Below, one piece after another: positions 34,694 through 42,387 of a stretch of 45,351 nt of DNA (its first letter is position 1; the number at the start of each line of letters is the position of its first letter). The stretch lies in NCBI GenBank assembly GCA_946541275.1, contig CAMNJH010000006.1:1-45351 (forward strand), given 5' to 3'. The position numbers and the translations under genes were made by a program. The notes under the pieces are model-generated. The model ran no database searches and had not been told where the DNA came from. It was given only the letters and a program-made list of their open reading frames with translations. Source of the DNA: an uncultured Prevotellaceae bacterium. Its GTDB lineage: Bacteria; Bacteroidota; Bacteroidia; Bacteroidales; Bacteroidaceae.

Positions 34694-34729
34694 AAAGCCC
34701 CCAGTCATCAGCCGATGGCTGGGGGCTTT
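34694..34729 (+). terminator. Terminator of the pectin locus
   Basis: AAAGCCCCCAG and CTGGGGGCTTT form a perfect 11-bp stem with a CAT/ATG pair inside the loop, followed by TTTGTT. It is 33 nt after the SusD stop and immediately before repeat copy C. Confidence 0.85.
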
Positions 34730-34734
34730 GTTCT

Positions 34735-35203
34735 ACGCGCGCGCGTAAATATGGACAAATAATAGTGCTACAAGTGCTACCGAGCCTTCTATATACTTGT
34801 AAAATAGTGATTTACGGGTGCATCTTTAACATTTGGAAGTGCTACTGGAAATGCTACTGCCGCCAGTGCTCATCAGCATGCACACTCAGCCCGTTTTGTG
34901 CTGAAATGAGACATATAGAAAAGTCGGGTACCACTTTTCTATATGTCTCATGGACAAAATTTCAAAACGGCGCCGACTTTTTTTCATGGGGGGTCGACTT
35001 TTTGAAAAATGGCGCCGCCGTTTTGAAAAATCTCGTTGACTTTTTTCCGTGGGGCGCCGACTTTTGGGGACCGGTAGCACCAGTAGCATTTTCGGTAGCA
35101 CTTCCGAATGTTAAAGATGCACCCGTAACTGACGAGGTTTCAGTCGGTTAGCTGCCCCAGTAGCACTTGTAGCACCAACACTCGCGCGAAATAACGCGCG
35201 CGT
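34735..35203. repeat. Dispersed complex repeat element, copy C
   Basis: About 469 bp between convergent susD and kduD. CG terminus ACGCGCGCGCGT (34735-34746); outer arm GTGCTACAAGTGCTAC (34765-34780) with inverse at 35158-35175; inner arms 34812-34859 and 35081-35128, inverse-complementary at 45 of 48 positions; central hairpin (34906-34951, 19-bp stem, 8-nt loop); 21-bp array (34951-35076); CG terminus CGCGCGAAATAACGCGCGCG (35183-35203). It is bracketed by the susD terminator (34694-34729) and the kduD terminator (35213-35241), so it is probably not needed for ordinary termination. The plus-strand ORF at 34765-35151 is taken as chance. Confidence 0.9.
34951..35076 (+). repeat. 21-bp tandem array in copy C
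   Basis: Units begin at 34951 (degenerate, TGGACA), 34972, 34993, 35014, 35035 and 35056, an exact 21-bp register. Unit types with CATGG and with GAAAAAT are mixed as in copy A. Confidence 0.88.
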
Positions 35204-35212
35204 ATGAGAAAA

Positions 35213-35241
35213 GGGGGGAGTCGTCGGCTGACGCTCCCCCC
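35213..35241 (-). terminator. Terminator of kduD
   Basis: GGGGGGAG-t-CGTC, a 4-nt loop, GACG-CTCCCCCC: 12 paired bases with one bulge. On the minus strand it is followed by TTTTCTC, 36 nt past the kduD stop. Confidence 0.8.
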
Positions 35242-35276
35242 ATGTAGCATGAACAGTTCTGACGAACGTGGTTAGC

Positions 35277-36080
35277 TTACTTGGGCTGCTTGCCAATGTA
35301 GGCCAGGATGCCACCGTCCACATAGAGCACATGGCCGTTCACGGCGTCACTGGCGTGTGAGGCCAGGAACACGGCGGGACCACCCAGCTCGCTGGGATCG
35401 AGCCAGCGGCCAGCAGGCGTCTTGGCGCAGATGAAGCTGTCGAAAGGATGGCGGCTGCCGTCGGGCTGACGCTCGCGCAGCGGGGCCGTCTGGGGAGTAG
35501 CGATGTAGCCCGGGCCAATGCCGTTGCACTGGATGTTGTACCCGCCATACTCGGAGCAGATGTTGCGGGTGAGCATCTTCAGGCCACCTTTGGCAGCTGC
35601 GTAGGCACTCACAGTCTCGCGGCCCAGCTCGCTCATCATGGAGCAGATGTTGATAATCTTACCCTCTCGGCGCTCCATCATCTCGGGGATAACGGCGCTG
35701 GCGCAGATGAACGGACCCACGAGGTCGATGTCGATGACCTGCTGGAACTCGGCGCGTTTCATCTCGTGCATAGGGATGCGCTTGATGATGCCGGCGTTGT
35801 TCACCAGGATGTCAATCTGGCCCACCTCCTTGTGGATGGTCTCCACGAGGGCTTTCACGTCGTCTTCCTTTGTCACGTCGCATACGTAGCCTTTCACGTT
35901 CTCAATGCCAGCCTCCTTGTAGTTGTCCAGACCTCGCTGAAGGGCTGCCTCATTGATGTCGTTGAAGATGATGGTCTTAGCGCCAGCGGCCACGAAAGCC
36001 TTGGCGATGTTGAACCCGATGCCGTAAGAAGCGCCGGTAATCCAGGCGTTCTTGCCTTCCAGTGAAAATAAATTAGCCAT
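35277..36080 (-). CDS. kduD: 2-dehydro-3-deoxy-D-gluconate 5-dehydrogenase
   Basis: Short-chain dehydrogenase of 267 aa that reduces 2,5-diketo-3-deoxygluconate to 2-keto-3-deoxygluconate in the breakdown of unsaturated uronates from pectin. The SDR features are all visible: cofactor loop TGASYGIG (15-22), NNAG (94-97), catalytic Ser near 147, and Tyr160-x3-Lys164 in SAYAAAKGG. Specific naming rests on the opening FSLEGKNAWITGA, the CNGIGPGYIATPQTAPLR segment and the kduI neighbour 266 nt upstream. No good TAnnTTTG box lies in that gap, so it may be read from the kduI promoter. Confidence 0.9.
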   Translation of the reverse strand: MANLFSLEGKNAWITGASYGIGFNIAKAFVAAGAKTIIFNDINEAALQRGLDNYKEAGIENVKGYVCDVTKEDDVKALVETIHKEVGQIDILVNNAGIIKRIPMHEMKRAEFQQVIDIDLVGPFICASAVIPEMMERREGKIINICSMMSELGRETVSAYAAAKGGLKMLTRNICSEYGGYNIQCNGIGPGYIATPQTAPLRERQPDGSRHPFDSFICAKTPAGRWLDPSELGGPAVFLASHASDAVNGHVLYVDGGILAYIGKQPK

Positions 36081-36346
36081 TGTTGTTTTGTTTTAGGGAG
36101 TTCGCAAAAGGAAGTTGAGGAGAGTAGGAGAGCAGAAGTGAAGGAGTGCGGACGATAGTCTTGCTCATTCAATCTCTCCTGGTTTCCTGGCATCCTTGTA
36201 CTTCTATTTTGGTCGCTCCATGTTAATATTTAATACCGTTATTGTTAATAATTCCGATGACACTCTCAAATGAAAACTACTCCATCACCTATCAAATAAG
36301 TAATCTATTGTCTAAACTTCTTCATTCATTCCACTCCTATCACTCT

Positions 36347-37189
36347 TTATCTCAACTCCTTCACGTCATAGAAGTCCTGGTCTCCGTAATCCAGGTTCTC
36401 GCCCCCCATGCCCCAGATGAATGTGTAGTTATGGGTGGCGGCGGCGCTGTGGATGCTCCATTCAGGGCTGAGCACAGCCTGGTCGCAGTGCATCCAGATG
36501 TGGCGCGTCTCCTGTGGCTCGCCCATGAAGTGACAGACGGCCTGGTCCTCAGGCAGCTCAAAGTAGAAGTAAGCCTCCATGCGGCGCGAGTGGGTGTGGG
36601 CGGGCATGGTGTTCCATACGCTTCCAGTGGCCAGCTCGGTCATTCCCATCTGCAGCTGGCAGGTGGGCAGCACCTGGTTCACAAGCATCTTGTTGATGTT
36701 GCGCTCGTTCGACATCTCCAGGCTGCCCATGTGGGCCACCACGGCATCCTGCTTTGTCACCTTGCGACAGGGATAGGCCGTGTGGGCAGTGGCAGAGTTG
36801 AAGTAGAACTTGGCGGGTCTGGTAGCATCCTTCGAGCAGAACAGCACCTCGTGGTCGCCTCTACCTATATATAATGCCTCCTTGAAGTCCAGCTCAAACA
36901 CCTCGGCACCCACCTTCACACAGCCGGGACCACCTACGTTGTAGATGCCCACCTCGCGGCGCGTGGTGAAATGGGGAGCCTTCAGGGGGTCGATGGCTTC
37001 CAGCGCCAGCTCCTCGCTGACGGGCATGGCACCACCCACCACCATACGGTCGTACATGGAGTACACCATGTTCACTTCGTCGGCAGCAAACAGCTTCTCT
37101 ATCAGGAAGTCGCGGCGCAACCTTGCCGTGTCGTAATGGCGGGCATCCTCAGGATGAGCCGCATAGCGTAGTTCATAGTTTGTCTTCAT
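36347..37189 (-). CDS. kduI: 5-dehydro-4-deoxy-D-glucuronate isomerase
   Basis: Zinc-dependent cupin isomerase of 280 aa converting 4-deoxy-5-keto-uronate to 2,5-diketo-3-deoxygluconate. Zinc ligands are visible in PAHTHSRRMEAYFYF (two His and a Glu) and WSIHSAAATHNYTFIWG (a later His). The signature stretches RREVGIYNVGGPG and IWGMGGENLDYGDQDFYD fit KduI. The track extends to 37240, but ATG 37189 (MKTNYELRYAAHPEDARHYDT) is the family start and lies downstream of the -7 box. It provides the step before KduD, linking the GH28 locus to central metabolism. Confidence 0.95.
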   Translation of the reverse strand: MKTNYELRYAAHPEDARHYDTARLRRDFLIEKLFAADEVNMVYSMYDRMVVGGAMPVSEELALEAIDPLKAPHFTTRREVGIYNVGGPGCVKVGAEVFELDFKEALYIGRGDHEVLFCSKDATRPAKFYFNSATAHTAYPCRKVTKQDAVVAHMGSLEMSNERNINKMLVNQVLPTCQLQMGMTELATGSVWNTMPAHTHSRRMEAYFYFELPEDQAVCHFMGEPQETRHIWMHCDQAVLSPEWSIHSAAATHNYTFIWGMGGENLDYGDQDFYDVKELR

Positions 37190-37217
37190 TTTAGTAGTTT
37201 CCGATTTGTTCTGCTTG

Positions 37218-37225
37218 CAAAGATA
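37218..37225 (-). promoter_or_regulatory. Promoter -7 box for kduI
   Basis: Minus-strand TATCTTTG, 28 nt before ATG 37189. No TTTG at the normal -33 distance. Confidence 0.65.
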
Positions 37226-37293
37226 CAATTTTTTCGGCAAAACGAATCACATTTCAACACTAAAAACTCAAAAGAAAGTTAAAAGCAAGGAAA

Positions 37294-37370
37294 TTGCACA
37301 CGCAGGACTGCTTTTGTGCAATGAAAAGCTGCACAAATTGCACGAAGTGTGCAGGATTGTGCAGGTTTTT
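37294..37370 (+). promoter_or_regulatory. TGCAC/GTGCA cluster with hairpin and T-run
   Basis: Nested inverted repeats between kduI and the porin gene: TTGCAC (37294-37299) with GTGCAA (37316-37321), and CTGCACAA (37329-37336) with TTGTGCAG (37357-37364), the latter followed by GTTTTTT. It could be a set of regulator sites or a small attenuator-like hairpin on the plus strand. Confidence 0.45.
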
Positions 37371-37425
37371 TGTTAATAAAATTTAAGTGCGGGCGCACAA
37401 TTGCAAAAATGTGAAACTATCTGCT

Positions 37426-37433
37426 TACCTTTG
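37426..37433 (+). promoter_or_regulatory. Promoter -7 box for the FadL-type porin
   Basis: TACCTTTG, 32 nt before ATG 37465. A TTG at 37401-37403 is the nearest -33 candidate (22-nt spacing). Confidence 0.65.
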
Positions 37434-37464
37434 CATCCGATTTTCAAAAGAATTGTTTAAGGAA

Positions 37465-38943
37465 ATGAAAACAAAGACATTCTTGGCCAGCCTCCTGATG
37501 GCTGCCATGGCTACCACTGCAACGGCTGGTGGCATTTTGACCAACACAAACCAAAGCGTTGACTTCCTGCGCAATCCTGCGCGCGATGCTGCCATCGGTC
37601 TGGACGGTGTTTATTCTAATCCTGCTGGTGTGGCTTTCCTGTCGGATGGTCTTCACTTGGCATTCAACTGGCAGTATGCCCACCAGACACGTACCATTAC
37701 CTCGACCAACCCCCTGTTTGCACTGGGTAGGAAGAACGGCGGACAGACCACGAAGACCTTTGAGGGTGTGGCTGATGCTCCTATCATTCCTTCACTCCAG
37801 GCAGCATATAATAAGGGCGATTGGAGCTTGCAGTTCAATTTCTCTATTCCTGGTGGCGGCGGTAAGTGCGAGTTCGAACAGGGCCTGGGCTCCTTTGAGA
37901 GTGTGGTAGGCCAGATAGCCAATCAGCTGAAGCCCCTGGGTGCACAGGGTTACGACATGGAAGGCTACATGCACGGTCGCCAGTACTACTATGGTTTCCA
38001 ACTGGGCGCTGCCTATAAGATTAATCCCCATTTCTCGGTATATGGCGGTCTGCGTCTGCTTTATGGCGATGCTACCTACAAGGCCAAGATTAGCAATATC
38101 ATGGTGAACACCGCTGGTGGATATCTGGACTTCAGCAGCTTCATGCAGAATGCTCTGGTCACCATCAACGGCGGCATTGCCCAGCTCAATGCTGGTATTG
38201 CCCAAATGGAGGCTGCCGGTATGGATGCCAGCCAGCAGAAAGCACAGTTGGCACAGCTGAACAGCACGCGCCAGAGCCTGAGCCCACTGGAGAAGTATAA
38301 TGAAGGGGTGAACCTACAGTGTGACCAGACGGGCCTGGGCATTGCTCCGGTGGTGGGCATTGACTATCAGGTGGGCGACTTCAACTTTGCTGCCAAGTAT
38401 GAGTTCAAGACACAATTGCAGATGAAGAATAACTCCACGGTGAACGAGGCTTCCGAGATTCCCGCTGTGAATAAGTTCCGCGATGGTGAGAAAGTGGATG
38501 AGGATGCTCCCGCCATGCTCGCTGTGGGTGCTCAGTGGAGCGTCAAGCCCGACCTGCGCCTGAACCTGGGCTATCATCACTTCTTTGACAAGGACGTTAC
38601 ATGGTATGGCAACACGCAAGACCTGCTGGATCACGACACCAATGAGTACCTGGCTGGCGTGGAGTGGGACATCAACGACCGCCTCACGGCTTCAGTGGGC
38701 GGACAGCTGACGCGCTACGGCATGAGCGACCAGTACATGAACGACATGTCGTTTGTGGTTAATAGCTATAGCTTTGGCTTTGGCGCCAACTACAAGCTGA
38801 GTGATAAGGTGATGCTGAAGGCTGCCTACTTCCAGACGAACTACGAGGACTATAACCGTGAGAACTACCCTGTTCAGGGAGTCTGTGACTCTTTCACCCG
38901 CACCAACCGCGTGCTGGGCATTGGCTGCGAGGTTACCTTGTAG
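37465..38943 (+). CDS. OmpP1/FadL-family outer-membrane protein
   Basis: A 492-aa beta-barrel protein with a signal peptide (ending ATTATAG). The N-terminal GGILTNTNQSVDFLRNPARDAAIGLDGVYSNPAGVAFL is the characteristic FadL/OmpP1 hatch region, and alternating strands run to the final VLGIGCEVTL. Family members let hydrophobic compounds such as fatty acids or aromatics cross the outer membrane. A helical, Gln- and Ala-rich insertion (INGGIAQLNAGIAQMEAAGMDASQQ, about 234-260) is longer than in classic FadL. The track start at 37387 precedes the promoter; ATG 37465 is chosen. recO follows after 37 nt. Confidence 0.87.
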   Translation: MKTKTFLASLLMAAMATTATAGGILTNTNQSVDFLRNPARDAAIGLDGVYSNPAGVAFLSDGLHLAFNWQYAHQTRTITSTNPLFALGRKNGGQTTKTFEGVADAPIIPSLQAAYNKGDWSLQFNFSIPGGGGKCEFEQGLGSFESVVGQIANQLKPLGAQGYDMEGYMHGRQYYYGFQLGAAYKINPHFSVYGGLRLLYGDATYKAKISNIMVNTAGGYLDFSSFMQNALVTINGGIAQLNAGIAQMEAAGMDASQQKAQLAQLNSTRQSLSPLEKYNEGVNLQCDQTGLGIAPVVGIDYQVGDFNFAAKYEFKTQLQMKNNSTVNEASEIPAVNKFRDGEKVDEDAPAMLAVGAQWSVKPDLRLNLGYHHFFDKDVTWYGNTQDLLDHDTNEYLAGVEWDINDRLTASVGGQLTRYGMSDQYMNDMSFVVNSYSFGFGANYKLSDKVMLKAAYFQTNYEDYNRENYPVQGVCDSFTRTNRVLGIGCEVTL

Positions 38944-38978
38944 AGTGAGGAGTTAAGATTGAGGAGTTAGGAGTTGGG
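38943..38978. repeat. GGAGTTAGGAGTT short repeats
   Basis: GTGAGGAGTTAAGATTGAGG followed by AGTTAGGAGTTGGG, related to the stretch at 16331-16375. It lies directly before the recO start and might serve as a purine-rich translation signal. Confidence 0.55.
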
Positions 38979-38980
38979 AT

Positions 38981-39727
38981 GTGCTAGTTAAGACTGAGGC
39001 CATAGTGCTGCATGCACTGAAGTATGGCGAAGGGCGCCTCATCGTGGATATGTTCACCCGCGAGCAGGGGCGCCTGTCGTTTATCGTACCCCTGCCGAAG
39101 TCAGAGCGGGCAAAAATCAAGAAGCAGTATCTGCAGCCGTTGACGCTACTCACGCTTGAGGCCGACGTCCGTCAGCAGGTGCAGCTGCAGAAGCTGCGCG
39201 ATGCCGCTCTGCTCTCACCTCTGTCCTCTCTTCTCTCCGACCCGAAGAAGCTGTCCATAGGCCTCTTCGTGTCGGAGTTCCTCTATCACGCCTTGAAGGG
39301 TGAGCAGCGCAATGAACCGCTCTTCGACTATGTATTCTCCAGCCTGCAGTGGCTTGATGGCGCCGCCGCCCCCACAGAAAGCAGTGGTAAGGCTGGCTTT
39401 GCCAATTTCCACCTGGTGTTCCTGATGCGACTGACACGCTTCCTGGGTTTCTATCCCAACCTGGAGGATGAGGGCGAGTATTTCGACCTGCGTGGCGCCA
39501 CCTTCTGCTCCTTGCCCCCTGTGCATCGTGATTTTCTGCTGCCTCAGGAGGCTGGACGCATCCGGCTGCTCATGCGCATGGACTACACCACCATGCATCT
39601 GTTCCGATTGAGTCGCTCTGAGCGCAATCGCATCCTTGAGCTATTGCTGCTTTACTATAGGCTTCATCTGCCTGCTTTCCCCGAGATGCGCTCAGTCAGC
39701 GTGTTGCAGGAACTGTTCTCTGGATAG
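38981..39727 (+). CDS. recO: DNA repair protein RecO
   Basis: A 248-aa recombination mediator that loads RecA onto SSB-coated DNA in the RecFOR pathway. The N-terminal OB-fold is seen in VKTEAIVLHALKYGEGRLIVDMFTREQGRLSFIV, followed by the basic PKSERAKIKKQYLQPL. The helical C-terminal domain has FFVSEF-like (LFVSEFLYHAL) and LRLTRFLGFYPNL-like segments. The zinc cysteines of some RecO proteins are mostly absent. The start is GTG 38981, the only possibility in frame. Confidence 0.92.
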   Translation: MLVKTEAIVLHALKYGEGRLIVDMFTREQGRLSFIVPLPKSERAKIKKQYLQPLTLLTLEADVRQQVQLQKLRDAALLSPLSSLLSDPKKLSIGLFVSEFLYHALKGEQRNEPLFDYVFSSLQWLDGAAAPTESSGKAGFANFHLVFLMRLTRFLGFYPNLEDEGEYFDLRGATFCSLPPVHRDFLLPQEAGRIRLLMRMDYTTMHLFRLSRSERNRILELLLLYYRLHLPAFPEMRSVSVLQELFSG

Positions 39728-39782
39728 TCCTAGATATTCCTAGGAAGTCCTAGGAAATCCTAGAATGGCCTAGAAAACCCCT
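39727..39782. repeat. CCTAG array with exact 10-bp period
   Basis: Between recO and tadA, CCTAG recurs at 39729, 39739, 39749, 39759 and 39769, and CCCTA near 39779, with five variable bases between. The period equals one helical turn, so all sites face the same side of the DNA. Confidence 0.85.
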
Positions 39783-39796
39783 AAAACCAAAATATT

Positions 39797-40234
39797 ATGC
39801 CCAACCCCCACGAACACTTCATGCGCCTGGCCCTGGCCGAAGCCCAGAAGGCCTTTCAGAAAGGCGAAGTACCCATAGGCTGCGTCGTCGTTTGCCGCGA
39901 CCGCGTTGTGGCCCGCGCTCACAATCTCACCGAAACCCTTTGCGACCCCACGGCCCATGCTGAGATGCAGGCCATTACCATGGCCACCAACGAGCTGGGA
40001 GGCAAGTACCTCACTGACTGCACGCTCTACGTCACCGTGGAGCCCTGCATCATGTGCGCCGGAGCCCTGGGCTGGGCCCAGATTCCCCATGTGGTCTATG
40101 GCTGCCGCGACGAGAAGCGAGGCTTCCAAGCCTATGCCCCCCATGCCCTGCACCCCAAGGCACAAATAGAAGGCGGCATACTGGAAGAAGAGTGCCGCCA
40201 GCTGATGCAGCAGTTCTTCAGGCAGAAAAGATAG
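39797..40234 (+). CDS. tadA: tRNA-specific adenosine deaminase
   Basis: Deaminates A34 to inosine in tRNA-Arg(ACG), needed to read CGN codons. The 145-aa cytidine-deaminase-fold protein has the zinc and catalytic motif HAE (in PTAHAEMQAI) and the second zinc motif PCIMC (in VTVEPCIMCAGAL). The start MPNPHEHFMRLALAEAQKAFQKGEVPIGCVVV is typical. It follows recO by 69 nt with the CCTAG array between, and ends in a hairpin shared with the convergent lipoprotein gene. Confidence 0.94.
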   Translation: MPNPHEHFMRLALAEAQKAFQKGEVPIGCVVVCRDRVVARAHNLTETLCDPTAHAEMQAITMATNELGGKYLTDCTLYVTVEPCIMCAGALGWAQIPHVVYGCRDEKRGFQAYAPHALHPKAQIEGGILEEECRQLMQQFFRQKR

Positions 40235-40284
40235 AAGCCATTCTTCAATAATGGCAGTTAAGCACTTTGCCAATCCAAAAACAA

Positions 40285-40313
40285 TGGCGGCACCCTTACA
40301 CAGGATGCCGCCA
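40285..40313. terminator. Bidirectional terminator between tadA and the second Sus locus
   Basis: TGGCGGCA and TGCCGCCA form a perfect 8-bp stem, extended by AACAA/TTGTT across a bulge. On the minus strand TTGTTTTTGG follows, so it is best suited to end the Sus locus transcript. This is the one convergent junction in the window without the large repeat element. Confidence 0.75.
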
Positions 40314-40345
40314 GTTGTTACGAGATACGTTACTCTTTCAGGGGA

Positions 40346-42337
40346 TTAGAATAACACGGGCTTGGGCATGTTTGCCGTATGGTTGGTCATGCGCGGGCTC
40401 TTCTCTACTTTCGTGGGAATGAAGCGCGAAGCGGCTTTCATGCTACGGTCCATCTTCATACCCAGTTCCTTGGCAGGAATGCTACGGGCTTCAGCAGGAG
40501 CCGTGGCACCAAGCACGAAGGTCTCGCTGACCAGTCCGAAACCAGCACCGGCATCGGGAATGTAATATGAGCCGGCGAAGGTGTAGGTCTTCGTCTCTGC
40601 GTCGTATTTGCCCAGGTACTGTGTGTAGGCCGGGTTATAAGCCTCGAGGTCCACGAAGTAGATGTCGCCATAATTGGGATAGGTGTCACCGGTGAACTGG
40701 TAGAAGCGGATATATCCGTCCTTGCCGATGGTGAAGTTCAGTCCTTCCTCACTGTTGGCCCATGGCTTCAAGTAGTAGCTGCCTGGCATCTGTTCACACT
40801 GGTAGAGCGTGCTGTTGACGGCTCCCTCGTAGGCGCTGTTGCCATTGTTGCTCAGAGCCTCCACGCCGTAGGTGTAGGCACCAGTGCCAATCTCCTTATA
40901 GGTGGGGTTGACAAAGGTCTCGTCGGTGGTGCCATACACCACGCTGCCGTCTTCGTTGGTGAAGGTGATGTTGAGCACCACGAGCGTCTCGCTGAAGGTT
41001 GACTTGCCGCCGTTGATCTTTGCGTAGACGTCGTCGCCCATAGCGGCGATACCTGTGGACTGCAGCTCGTAGCCCTCGGGAACCACTACCTTGTCGTCGT
41101 TGTTGACGCAGAAGAATAGCTGTGTGTTATCAGCATAGGCATTAGCGATGATGTAGGGATGTCCGGTCTGCTCGTAGCAGCGTTCGTAGCAACCCTCCTC
41201 GGCAGCAGCCAGTTCAGCATCCTCCACACCTTTGTAGAGCGTGGCGCCTTCGATGGTGGTGCCTAGTTTCTCGGAGATGGTGATGCCTGTGAACAGCGGT
41301 TCCCATTTGAAGTCCTCGTCGACTTTGGCCACATACTTGGGTGTGTAGCCGGGGAAGGTGATGACGATGTCACCGTCGTTCTGTGTGTGGTTCCATCCGC
41401 CCACGCCGTCCATGTAGTACCAGGGAGCCAGCTGTATCTGTCCAGGTGTCTTGCCGTCGGCCTGATAGGAGAGCACCTTGTTGTGCGTCCAGTTGCTGGG
41501 ATCTTTAGTGCTGCTGGCCCAGTTGGGATGGCGAATCCAGACGTCAGCCTCGTAGCTCAAGTTAAAGCATCCGGAGTTGAATTCCGGGTAAGTGACGATG
41601 CCGTTCTTGTCGACGGTCAGCTCGATATATTCGGGCTGTTTTCCGTTGAACTCTGCCGGGTCCCAGTTGGGGTCAGCCTTTGCCTTTTCCAAAGCCTCGT
41701 CCAGGGGATGCATGACGCGGAACTGGCTTGGATTGTCGTCACGCTGCAGGATTTCCACATTGCTGGAATAGCCTATGTAGTAGTTCTCCTCGAGTTTGCC
41801 GGTGCCCAGAGAGTTCCACTTCACGCGTGTAACGGTGTAAGTGAAAGTAATGTCCTTTGAATAGCTGGACACGAGGGAGGGGTCAGAGGAAGAGAGCTTC
41901 AGCACATGAGGCACGCCCACCTCTGCGCCGTCGTAGGTCACATTGATATTGGCCACGGTGTCGCCCTCGGCGAAGGTGGCATCAGAAATCTTGAACACGT
42001 TGTTGGTGTTCTCGATGATGTCGAGCTTGATGGTCTTGGCGGGCAGAGATGTGAGAATCTTGTCGCTGACAATGGAGTCGGGTATGATGTTGCCCACAGA
42101 GTCTTTGCCAAAGACGTACTCATGCTGCACGCGTCGATAGACTTGGAATGTAGCGGTAGTGGGGGCGGTAGGATCCACGCTTTCCGAGAGGCTGGCCTGC
42201 TTGAAGTAGATGTTGGCATAGTCAGCATTGGCGTCCCATTTGCCCGGTCCGGCATACTTGTCGTCATCGTCACTACATGCCGTGAAGAGGGCAGCCGAAG
42301 CCAGCGTAGCCATTAGGAATATCTTATTCATCTTCAT
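40346..42337 (-). CDS. Surface lipoprotein of the second Sus-type locus, probable glycan-binding protein
   Basis: A 663-aa lipoprotein (lipobox LFTAC, Cys21) followed at once by SDDDDKY, the acidic stretch that serves as a surface export signal in Bacteroidota. The body is beta-rich with Ig-like or jelly-roll segments (TATFQVYRRVQHEYVF, DGDIVITFPGYTPKYVAKVD). It has many Trp and Tyr residues, as expected in carbohydrate contacts, but no glycosidase motif that I recognise. Last in a SusC-SusD-lipoprotein run, it takes the position of SusE/SusF-type proteins. The C-terminal 40 residues (MKMDRSMKAASRFIPTKVEK and beyond) are unusually basic. Substrate unknown. Confidence 0.75.
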   Translation of the reverse strand: MKMNKIFLMATLASAALFTACSDDDDKYAGPGKWDANADYANIYFKQASLSESVDPTAPTTATFQVYRRVQHEYVFGKDSVGNIIPDSIVSDKILTSLPAKTIKLDIIENTNNVFKISDATFAEGDTVANINVTYDGAEVGVPHVLKLSSSDPSLVSSYSKDITFTYTVTRVKWNSLGTGKLEENYYIGYSSNVEILQRDDNPSQFRVMHPLDEALEKAKADPNWDPAEFNGKQPEYIELTVDKNGIVTYPEFNSGCFNLSYEADVWIRHPNWASSTKDPSNWTHNKVLSYQADGKTPGQIQLAPWYYMDGVGGWNHTQNDGDIVITFPGYTPKYVAKVDEDFKWEPLFTGITISEKLGTTIEGATLYKGVEDAELAAAEEGCYERCYEQTGHPYIIANAYADNTQLFFCVNNDDKVVVPEGYELQSTGIAAMGDDVYAKINGGKSTFSETLVVLNITFTNEDGSVVYGTTDETFVNPTYKEIGTGAYTYGVEALSNNGNSAYEGAVNSTLYQCEQMPGSYYLKPWANSEEGLNFTIGKDGYIRFYQFTGDTYPNYGDIYFVDLEAYNPAYTQYLGKYDAETKTYTFAGSYYIPDAGAGFGLVSETFVLGATAPAEARSIPAKELGMKMDRSMKAASRFIPTKVEKSPRMTNHTANMPKPVLF

Positions 42338-42387
42338 AGTGCAAAATCTTTTTCAATTATCAATATTCAATACTCTAGATACTGTGC

